Source of the DNA: Alligator mississippiensis
Taxonomy: Eukaryota > Chordata > Crocodylia > Alligatoridae
DNA length: 64,000 bases
Assembly: GCF_030867095.1 (NCBI RefSeq)
Contig: NC_081835.1
Location: 38,671,892 to 38,735,891 of the forward strand
Direction: 5' to 3'
Shown piece after piece: positions 35,801 to 47,800 of this stretch (position 1 is its first letter; each line of letters opens with the position of its first letter). The notes beneath the pieces were generated by a model, which saw nothing but the letters and a program-made list of their open reading frames with translations, searched no databases and had not been told where the DNA came from. The position numbers and the translations under genes were made by a program.

Positions 35801-38800
35801 AATTGCTCATTATTTAGTTAGGAATACATAGATGTCTGAAACTACAGATCGATATTATGGAAGTATTGGCTGACTTTTTAATCAACCAGTGGGAAGTTAT
35901 TTGGGCCAGAGGGCCACTTAAGGAGTTTCAGTAAGATGTGGGTCGGCTGGGGGGCCCAGTTGATCCTATCCAGCCCCAGGTCATCCATCTTGCACCCTCA
36001 GCAGGGGCACCAGACAGAGTGGGTGAGGTCTTCATGGAGACAGACCCAGGACCCTGTGGGCAGAGCATGCTTGGCTGGGTGGATAGGATGGGGCTGTAGG
36101 CAGGGAATGGTGTCTGAGAGCAGGGCAGGGGCTGTGACAGTGCAGAGCCAGGGCCTAGGGCAGAACCCCAATCTGCTCCCCGCACATCCCTGCCAATGGA
36201 ACCAGTGCCTGTCACAGCAATATGCGAGGGAGTGGATTGCAGCTCTGCCCTAGGTTCCCAGCTCCGTACTGTCACTGCTTCTCAATCCCAGCCCCTATGC
36301 ACTCCCTACCTGTGGCCCTATGCCATCCACTTGGCCAAGCATGCTTTGTCCATGGGTATCCTGGGCTGGTCTCCATGGAGACCCTGCCCATCTGCTTCGT
36401 CCGGCACCCCCATTGGTGGGTGTAGAGTAGACTGGCAGTGGCAGCTGAGCAGAGTGAGCTACTGCTGAGAAGCTGAGTTCTGGCTACCATGCTGCCCCTG
36501 CCCCACCACGTGCCCGGGGGTAGTGGGACTGTCTGCATATGCCACAGCCCAGCCTGCCTCCCACGCCTGGGCCAGATGGGGCCGAGGGACCCATGATGGG
36601 CTAGATTAGAATCCCTTGGTGGCTGAATCTGGCTTGTGGGTCTGATTTTGCTCAGCCCTGCTTTAATCCTTATCTGTGCAGTTCTGTGCAATATAGAGAA
36701 GCTTTTATTGTAAAGTCTTCCTTCTGTTTATGGATACTGAACAACATACTCCATTTCTTGCAAAAATATTTTCATCAAAATTCATCACTTTTCCCTGATT
36801 CTTTTCTCAGTTAACTATTGTGCTGATGCGCACGTGAAAGTTTGCTGCCTCACTATTTTCATGCGACCCAGAAGTGAATGAATTTCAGTGACAAAGTGTC
36901 TCCTTTCCCAGTATACTTTTGGAGACTTTTTACACTGTGCAAAGTAGAGGTGCACCAATATATCGGATCAGTACCGATATAAAGAAAATTTGCTGTATCA
37001 GATATCAGCCCAATGTGGCTGATAATTTGGCCAGTACATGCCCGTGATGCGCACAGCTGCAGCGCGGTGCTTGGGCAGCGAGGAGCACAGCTGGCAGTGT
37101 GGAGAGCTGCCTCCAGCTGGTCAGTCCGGTGTGGTGGAAGGGGAGGGAAGGGGTATGGGGGGGCGGGGTGCAAATTCATATCTATAAATCTATGAGATTT
37201 AATATTTGCTTGGATTGGAATATTTTAAAAGGAAAAAAAAAGGCTATTTCATGTGTGCTCTACTGTTCTGTGCTTGGCTTCAGCTGCGGTTTTTATTGTG
37301 TATTCAAAGATTACTAATTGCAGCTACGATACTGCCACTCCGCAAAGGTACTAATTTCAGCTACCTTTTTTAATCATTTGTTATGAAGCAAGGATCATTT
37401 CAGGATGCACATAGAATATGTTTATTTCTTCATCTAATACGAGGAGAGGCTACGGGACCTGAATCTGTTCAGCCTTCACAAGAGAAGGCTGAGAGGGGAC
37501 CTGGTGGCCATCTATAAACTTACCAGGGGGGACCAGCCGGGGAATGTAAGAGACCCTGTTCCCCCCAGCACCTGCTAGAGTAACAAGGAATAACGGCCAT
37601 AAGCTGTTTGAGAGTAGGTTCAGGCTGGACATTAGAAGGCACTACTTCACAGTCAGGACGGCTAGGAGCTGGAACCAACTTCCAAGGGAAGTGGTGCTGG
37701 CTCCTACCCTGGGGGTCTTTAAGAGGAGGCTGGATAATTACCTTGCTGGGGTCATATGAGCCCAGTATTCTCTCCTGCCCAGGGCAGGGGGTCGGACTTG
37801 AAGATCTGCTTAGGTCCCTTTTGACCCTACATCTATGAATCTATGATCAAAGCGCCCTGTGGTGAGGGAAGGGGCAGGGGCAGGCACTGCCCATGCAGAA
37901 GTGGGGGTGGTCTGGAGCCGCAGCTTGTGGGGAGGAGGCGGCTCCCACTGCTGCTTACACGCCGGGTGGGCATGGGGGGAGTGTGTGCCCCCTGGATCTG
38001 TATGGGGCAGGCTGCAGCCAGAGCTCTGTGGGGCTTTTCTCAGCAGGAGCTGAGCTCGAAGCGGGTGCCGGCAGCGCTGGGAGGATGCTGCATCCACCCC
38101 AAATTTTGCCACCGCTCCACTCCCAGCTCCACAGCCACCAGGTACCTGGTGCTGCCACGGCTCTTCCTGGTGCCTGGGTGGAGGCGGGGCATTGAGCCAG
38201 GGATGCGTGGGGCAGCTGGTGGCTGCGGTGCTGGGAGCGGAGCAGCAGCGAAATTTCCAAAGCCCCTTCCCTCCCTTTCCAACACACCGGACTTACCAGC
38301 TGGAGGCGGCTGTATCGGAAATCGGATTGGTGTTGGCCAATATGCCTCCTTAAATATTAGCTATTGGTATCAGCCCCCAAAATCTCTATTGGCGCACGCC
38401 TTGTGCAGAGTCATTCTTTAGCTGGAATATATAGAACTCTACTTTTTGTTTTTTTAATACAAGCTTTTTATATATATTAAATATAAACTTTTGATAATGT
38501 TTTAAACATATATTTACCCACGCATAAATTTTAGAGTTAAGTTCTTGATTAATTTACTACTTTTTTTACAAAAAATATATTTTTATTTTAACTAACAGGA
38601 TGCAAATGCAATTAAAAAAATATTTAATATGAAAAAGGCTGAAATTGAACACAGCGAGTTGGCCAAATCAAGTCTTCGAATCAGGTATTGCAAATAAAAT
38701 GCTGCTTGGAGTTGGGTTTCCATGTATTTACTGACATTACTTAATTTTGCTTACAGATTTACCAAAATAACAGTTTAAAATTAACTTGCTGTTTCTTTAA

Positions 38801-41800
38801 ATTCTAAAAACCATAGAAATAGGTTTTTGAAGGTATCTTTTGCAGAAATACACTGTATGGATGAGATGTTCCTGTTTTTAAGACACATCTGGCCCTGAAA
38901 CTTAGTGTGTTAGGCTATTTCGTAACTGAAACTTCATTCAACTTCCATTATTTGTAGGGACCTACTTAATTCATGGCCAGACAAAGGAATTTTTGTGGCT
39001 TTGTCACATTGTGAAGAGCGGACTTTCTAGCAGCCCCACTCCTTGCCGTTGATTGGTGGAGAGGCCTGGGGAGAGGGCCTACACACATGGGTAACTGATG
39101 CCTCCCAAGTCAGGGGGCACCAGATCACTGACGGGGGTGGAGGATCCCTCAGTGGCTGATCGCTGAGCCTGGAACCACCAGTGGCAAAACCAGCAAAACT
39201 GGAAGTGCACTTTTGCTGGCACTCAGGGGGTGCACGTGCACCTGCATGTACCCCCTGCACAGCGCTGATGCCTACACATGATATTTGCTTTAGGAAATAG
39301 CTTTTGCTTTCTGTCCAGATCTTCACTGTTTCAAATATTTTAAAAGGGGTAATTTCACACTTTGTACTTTAAAATGTATTTGGATATATGCAGAGCCTTT
39401 TGTAAATTTTATTTTTTTTACCACTGATAACACTGAAACCTGATTTTCAAAATATTAGCCAGGGTGGACTATATAATTTATGTAAAAAGCTAAATGAAAT
39501 TGTCCAGCTCGGACAAAGAATTAGGACGCTCTTCAGTAGAAAAAGAAATGGAGCTTTTCTTGGTAAATGAAATGGATTTAGTTAGAAAGAATACATTTTA
39601 TGTTGAATAGGAAATCCTTACTTTTCCACTACAGCTGTTTTTGAGGTAAAATAGAGAATTCTACATACATCCTTACATTAAATAGGAAATAGCTTAAAAA
39701 TTATGTTTTCTTAAAATGTTTTACCTCCCCTTGTTTCAGGTATGTTGCTAAATTATGAAGGTTATTGTAAATGAAAGATTAGAGAAAATAGTATCAATTA
39801 TTTATGGGGGGGTTGGATATGTGTGGAGTATGTAGTCTGTTTTGAGTTTATATGTGTATTGTGGGAGAAAAACACTGCAAAACAGGAAAATGCAACTAAA
39901 CACAAAAGAAATTCATCTAAAAAAAAAAAAAGAAAAGAAAAGAAACACAAGTTTAACTGGCCAGATTTCAAGTTGTCAGCTTTCCTTCTTAATATACTTC
40001 TATCTGGAAGGTCATAATTCTGTAAACACTTAACAACCTCTGGACTTTGCATGTGTGTACGTTTTGGAGGATTAAGCCCTAAATTGTTACTTTCTTCGGA
40101 GTTTACATGGAATGAGTATTTTACAAGCTTGAGAATTCCGCCTTGTGTTGAAGCCAGTCTTGGCTGATTATCTTCAAAATAAGGGTATTAGTGTAAAGAG
40201 GACTGACAGATTGATCATACTAATATTTGTTAGTTGAATTCCTCTCTCCTATACTGCCAACCCCTTCCTCTGTTCCTAAATTATTTTGCATTGTAACTTG
40301 AACATTTTAACTTTTTCGATAGATGTTATTATATGGCCAAGATGTTATTCCTCAAGGCTAGAATAATTTAACAACTTGATTCCTGCATCTTTTTTTAAAA
40401 AAACAACGAAAAACATTTTGTCCTTCCTGTAGGCTAAAATACTCTCAAACAAATATAACCAATTCTGAAAAATACCTTGGAGTCTATTTGGGAGAGAGAA
40501 AAGTATATTCATAAGAAATATTTCTCCTGTTACCCTGAAGTGTTTGGTTGGTTCATCTTGAGCACAGGGCTATTGCCTAACATGCTTTTCATCTTGGTTA
40601 ATTCCATATAATTATGCAGTTTTTTGCATAATTCCATAATCCTTCCACCTCAATTGGATTCTGTTTCAGCGATACATAATTTTTCATAAAATATTTCCTT
40701 AGATTTTTCTAGCATGTTTCATCCTAATTTAAACCTGTATTTTCTTCACTACTGATAAATGAAGCTTAATGCTTTATTTACTCTTTGCTAATATTATGTA
40801 CTTTTAAGATGCTGGCAATTGATCATGGCAAAAATCCCAACTCTTTTCTTATGTGAAATGGTCCATGCCATTTATCATTTCAAATTGCTCTTTGGTATGT
40901 ATGTAAGTGCCTCTGTTTACATAAGATGATTAAAATACAATCAAGTAACCTAGTGCAGTTTCATGGCGCTTTATGAAGTGGTAACATAACATGCTTGGGT
41001 GTGTGTGTTGCTAACCTTTTCCTGATGTTAGGCAACATTTCACTTAGGCTGTAGACTGAAAGACATATTTTACTGTTGGTTCTGTCAGTCTGCCTCGAAC
41101 CCTCTTTCTACCTACTAAACAAATTCCGTACCGCTTAAGCTATAATTAACTTTTGTTTCTGTCTAGAAAATCACTTTATATTTTTAGCTATGCAACATTT
41201 TATCTTTCCAACTCTGAGCTCTTTTGTCTGCTTATCCTATCAAGATTATTCTGTGAAAGATTGATTTTTTTCTGGCTGCTTCTCTTGGCTCTAAGGTGGG
41301 TGTCTCTTTCTTCCTTTTCCTGCATCTTTTCCTATTCTTAAAGGACGCCATCAAACTTGGCTGCTTCCAAGCTGACAGGTCCTTCCTCGCAGGGTAAGGG
41401 CAGTGTTGGTGATGAGAGAAATTCTGCTAACAAATATTACCGGTAAGTAAATTGTCTGTCTAATATAAAGACTTACCCAGCTGTCATGGAAATGTTAAAG
41501 CCATAGTTTAGTAACCTAAGTATAGACCATATTTTCTTGCATACCTCACACCCCAAAATAAGATGAACATCTTGTTTTTGAAAGGCAGGATTAAGAAAAA
41601 ACTCTTTCCTTGTAGTAAGCAACTGAGTAGCAGCAGTTGGGGAGCCGAACCTGCTCAATGTTTTGTTCCCTGTGGATCACTTCTTAAACAGCAGAAACTA
41701 CTGACACTGTATTTTCTTGCTTGTAGTGCACACCCCAGTTTCCAGCAGCTGTTTCTTTTGTGGGGAAAGGTGCATGTTGTATGTGATAAAATATGGTATT

Positions 41801-44800
41801 AGATATTTTAATCACTGCTCTCCTGTATAGGAGGTTTTAATAGATTGTATAACCTAAATCATTCTATATTTTTATTGTGTCAGTTATCATAAAACATGTT
41901 AAATATGTCTATTTCTTTGGAATGCTCTAAAAAACAGCATCTTAAGATTTATTACACAACCAGGCATGCTAAAATTGCCAGAGATATGCATCACAACTCA
42001 GAAAAGATGTTTGCATTTTAGTTATTTAACAATTTATGAAAGTAAAGAATAAAAACATTAAAACAAAGTTAAATGAAGGAGAAAACATGCAAGAGAAAAG
42101 TAATGAATCTGAAATACAGTTAAGGTAGACTATAAAGTGAAATCATTATTCACAGCATTCTGTTTTGTTCACTTGTTCATCTCTTAAATTTTGATGCTTC
42201 ATATAGGTTTGCCGATACAGGGAAGTGAGTGCAAAATTACAGTGCCCTAGTGACTCCACACTAATTGCTTTGTAGATGTTCTTACTGTGAAGCAACATAC
42301 TCTTATCTAAGATAGATGAAGCTGTCCTACGGTCATTCTTAGTGTGTACTGAAAGTATCCATGAGGGGAGTTGGTGTGGAGTAGCTAATGCATCATAAAT
42401 TCACTGTTGCTTACTGCATACTAAATTTCTTATGTAAGCATGACTTTATAAAACAGAATTAGTAGTCTTTAATTTCTACAAAATAACAAAGAGGTACTTT
42501 TTAATTGATCACCTGTAATTTTTTTTTTCTTCTAAATGTTAGAGGTTGAGAACAGTGCAGGGGGGAATAGCCTATTCTTTTATTAGGCTATTCTTTCTTA
42601 GCCATCAGATTAGCTCTCTGAGCTTTTGATTTGGTGGAGCACTTCACAAAGCAGAGATAATGTTGTAGGCCAGTCTCCTTTGCAAACGCCCCACATATTT
42701 GAATAGTCTTCTTGGATCTTCTGGGTGTGTCCCTATAATTAATAATACTTGTCTGCAGAAAATAATTGGACAGTGATTTTTGATAATTGCAGCATTTTTC
42801 ACATCATAATTGTTGTTTTTGTTTTAAATTTTAAAGTAACAAGAGAGCAGTCCAAGGAGATCGTTTATCAGCAATAACCATGGCACTGCAGTATGGATCA
42901 GAAAGTGATGAGGATGCTGCTTTGGCAGGTAGGATTTAAACCTAGTTTGTACCAATTTCAGTTTATTAAGCAGGGAAAGGGTATTGGAATCGCGCTCGGG
43001 GAGGGTTTGAGGCTGAAATGTGGCATACCTGTAAAAAGGCTGGCCCCCACAGCATTAGGTGCTCGGAGCTTTTACAGGCAATGGCATGTTGAAATTAAGC
43101 TATTTTATGTCAATTTTAGTACTATTTGTGTTTTCTCACATATTAAGCAACAGTATAACTGGAGCTATGGTCTTTGATCTATATCAATATATATTTAGCT
43201 TACTTTTTGTTGGTTGGTTGGTTGGTTGGTTGGTTTGTTTGTTTATTGTGACTAGCAGAGCTATAACCTTTCCTGTTAAATTCAAGTTTAGATGTTGTTG
43301 AAAGTAGAAACTTGGGTAGAAAAGCTTCTCTGTCAGACTGCATGAGCTATATCAAGCCCAGCCAAAAAATCCAGTCACACTCAGTTTGCACAGTTCTTCA
43401 CATATGCATCTAACTGTACAGGCAGTCCTCAACTTACAAGGTTTCGAGTTACAAGGTTTCGCAGTTACAACATTGATAAATTGACACCCTGTTTCAACTT
43501 CATGGCGTCAGTTTCGACTTTACAATGCTTGATCCGATGCCATGCCATGCCAGCGACCAAGTTCGCGGTGTCACTCATCTCCCTAGAGAACATCTGTTCA
43601 AACTTCCTTGGACGCTTTCTTTAAGAAAGCAGACAAGACTCCAGAACAACCTGCAGCCAAGACTCCTAAGAAGACTCCAGCCAAGAACCCTTCAAGAAGT
43701 CCGACCAAGAGCCTTTTAAAACGTCCAGCAAAGTCACCACAAAGAAGTCCTTCCAAATCAATATGATTGCTATTTACAATATAAATACATTAATGTAGCG
43801 ATATTACTCATCTATAATTGATTGAGTACAAAATTCTGGGGTATTTTTGTTGAAAATAGGATATTGGGCCTTGGTTCAGGAACCAATCCCCCATTTATAA
43901 CATTTGTTTCTTATGAGAAAATTGGTTCCGAGTTGCAATGTTTTGACTTAAGACGTGGTTTTCAGGAACTGATTGTATTGTAAGTCTGCGGACTGCCTGT
44001 ATTGCATATTCTGTGCATATGCACTTGACATCAGTGTAGTTTGGTCAGCAGTATGTTGGTGCTGCTCCTATAATTTCAGTTTCCCTTTGCTTCTTACAGA
44101 GGGCATAGTGGATAGCTGTGTCTCGCTGCCATTAGCTTTCATTCACGCTACTGGTTACTGAAAGCAGGGCTCACTGGCACCTTAGAGATTAATTCATTCA
44201 GAGAGGCATAATTTTTCATAGGCAACAGTGTATTTTGTCAGATGCCATGATACTTCATATGGTCATAGTTTGTGACAGTAGGCTGTCGCCTACAAAACAT
44301 TATGCCTCTCTGAATGAATTAGTTTCTAAGGCAATAGGTCTCAACCTATTTTCTATATTGGGCCACACTTTGCAGCTCTCAATGTGTTATGTGGGCCACA
44401 CTCTCACTACTTACTTCCTCTGTATCCATTTAACACATAGTTTAATAGGATGTCACATGGGCCACAACAGTGTGTTGATTGGGCTGCAGGCTGAGAACCA
44501 CTGTTCTAAGGTACCACCCTGCCTTGCTTTTGCCTGACTTCAGAATAATACAGCTAACTACCTCTCTGTGTTTGGCCTCTGTGAAACATAGCAACTTCAT
44601 TTTCTTCATCTTGATACACATACCTTAGCTGGTGGTGGTGGGGTTTATTATTTTAACATGTAAAACTTAATTTTAGATTAGAATGAGTTAACTAGGTTAG
44701 GACAAGTTGCCTGTAGGCTCATCTTTTTGACAGGATTTGGGTTTTCTCCTTCACTTTTTCCCTGGTTTTGAGACCCTGAGATATCTGTTGGGATTTTAAG

Positions 44801-47800
44801 TTTTCATTCTCCTGCAAGAGACTGCTTTGTGAGACTGATCACAGTGTTTTAGACCCAACGTTGTCTCTTTCCAGGAGTAGTCCAGTGAGCTCAGGATAAG
44901 TTAGCTGGAAAATCTGCTGTCCAGAATTCCAGGTTCTGTCTCTGATGCAACTGGCAGAAAACTTTGAGGATAAAAGAACATTGTTCTTGAGGGGAAAGTG
45001 AGTGGTGGATTGTCTACAAATTCTTTAACTAAGAAAAAAATCCAAATTTTTTTGTTATTCACATTCTAGGGAGAATGTGGCCTGATATGGTTATTGTAGG
45101 AACTCAAAGGAGGCATGATACCAAGATTTTAAGATTGCATCGATATATAAAATTGATGGCTATATTGGCACAAACTGTTTTAATGTTAACTACTATAGCT
45201 CCAACATCAGCCATATTGAATTTCTGACAGATCTATTAGTGATGACAATCATTGCAATGCTCCCTTTGGTTCAATATGTACTTTATTTTTGGCATAGAAC
45301 ATTAAACAAAACAGCTTGATTTAATTAATTAGAAAAAAATTACCAAACTATATCCAGAAAATAGAAATTTTCAGCCTCAGTATCAGAGGCTCAAAAGAGG
45401 CATGGAAATAGGCACTGCTGGCCAAAAATATTCTGAGCTCAAATTCCTGGGTGCATGTGCATCAATACTGGGGTGCATACATCTGTTTATATATACAGGA
45501 CCATATAATATAGAGATAACATATCCCAGAGACTTCCAGTTGTTGTATAGGTAAGTTAGAAATGGTAGAAATAAAGTACAATCTACTCATGATTATAGGG
45601 GTATAGGTTATAACCATGTCGGTCTAGGGACATGGGCAGACAAGGTTCTTTGGATAAATCTGATATCTTTTATTAAACCAACTCAAATAGGTCACACTTT
45701 TGAAAGTGCCACTTGGATACCACATGAAAAATTGCTGTAGTACAGAAGGAAACCCCCCGTGAATCGCACACCACTGGTTATGACATATCTCCCTCGAACC
45801 TATACGGAAAATCCTCAAACAATTGCAACCCAGTTAGAAGACAATTCAGTTCTTAAAGATATCTTCCCAGAACCATCCATCCTAGTCTTCAAACAAGCAC
45901 CAAACCCCTCGCTAACCTCATCACCAGAAACAAACTTCCTATGGCCCAAAATATACTGAATGGATCCAGACCGTGGCAAGAAATGTAAACCCTGCCAACA
46001 TATTTCCATCACTTCCGCAATTGCTACACCCCACAACAGAACCATCAACATTCCTGGATCTTACAGATGCACCTTCAACCTGTCTTTCACCCACTGACTC
46101 CTCGATTTACATCTTCACTGACTGGCCTTCTTACATACATACCAGCCTCTGGCTTCTTACTATTCATTCTATCCAGGAAGAGCACATACCAACTGCAGGT
46201 GTTTCCTCAGCCTGACGAAGGGTGTTTATACCCAAAAGCTTGCAAAGAAGAATTTTTCCAACTATTTGAGTTGGTCTAATAAAAGATATCAGATTTAGCC
46301 AAGAACCTTATCTACTCATGAGAAACTTTAATATAGAAGTCTACAGTTTACCAGTTCTTTCTGCATTGCCGGCAGTATGACCATGATGCAGATTGCCTAA
46401 TGATTAATTATAGGCTTCCGTGTTGGTCTCTTTTTAAAAGATAGCTATGTTCTGATACCATTTAAATTTAAGGATTTTGCTTTTTCATGTTTGAATGTTA
46501 CTTTTCTATTTTTTGTATTATTTTTCCTTCTTTAACATTCCATTCCTAGTCTACTCCTCCTCACTTTTCGGGAACCAGTAAAAACTGTTATTTAAAAATA
46601 ATTTTTTTCCAAATGCCTTATCACACTTTTGATGCTACATTATCAGCAAATATTTAATGCTAATAAAAAATATATACAAACATTTTGGTGATATAATATA
46701 AATCTTTCCCATTTTTACTGTTTGTTTTATAGTGCTTGTAGCAGGGAACTAGGGTGCCTGCTACTAGAAGTGCTGGGATAACCCTTCAGGTGCCGGTTGC
46801 CAAGGCAACCAAAGGGAGCTAATGGCTTACACCTGCCTAGCCAGCTGAAGGAAGGGGCAAGGCCTGGCCCCTATATAAAGAACAGGCAGGAGCCAGAGGC
46901 AGTTCCCTACCAGCAGCTAAGGATGTAGGAGCTCCCTGCCAGAAAAGAGAGAAGCCTGAATGCCAGAGCAGTGTTGGTCACCGCGGTAGGATAGAAAACC
47001 CGGTAGGCCTGAGCATAGTTATAGCTAGTGGCTTATGTTTAAGTTGTTGCCAAGAGGCTGGTGTTTATGTTTGTTTATGTTTGTTATTGATTACACCGGT
47101 GGTTTGGGTGAGGCTATAAGGGGATGGAGGAGGCCTCATAGGGGACTCTCAGTAGTGTGAGGACCCCAGCCCCAGTGAGGGCACAGTGTTCGGGGTGTAC
47201 AGACCCCAGCTCCAGAGAGGGGTGGCTGAGAAACCCCAGAAGAGGGGGTAGCAGTGCGGTGAGCCCTGTGAGAGGGCCGCATTGCCGAGAAGGCCCCGGA
47301 GAGAGACAGGGCCACGAAGGGCCCAAGTGCCAGGGGGGGTGTAGACCCAGACAGAAGATCATCTTTTCCATCTGTGAGGCTTGGGGCGTGGTATTGGGGT
47401 GGCAGGAGCCACGCATAGCCCACAAGGCTTAGATACACAGAACACCCGAAGCAGGAGAACTGTGGCCAAGTACAAGAAAGGTAGCCTCCCTATAAAAACA
47501 CATATACAATCAAAGTCATGGCGGGCGAGAATAGGAGGGTACAAGTCAGAAGCTTGGCGCAGTAAAGGAGGTGACAGGGGATAGCACGGTGACCCTGACG
47601 TCACTCCTGCCACAGTGCTTATTCCGTTTTACATTTTAGTTTAGAGCAGAGGTGTCAAACATGTGGCTCACAGGCTGGATTCAACCCATGGAGCTATTGT
47701 TTCTGGCCTGCCAGGCTACAGATGGGCCACTGGAAGTTGGGGGTGGAGGCAGGGCATGGCCGGGGGAGTAACCTGATGCAGACATGGCAGTTGGAGGCAG

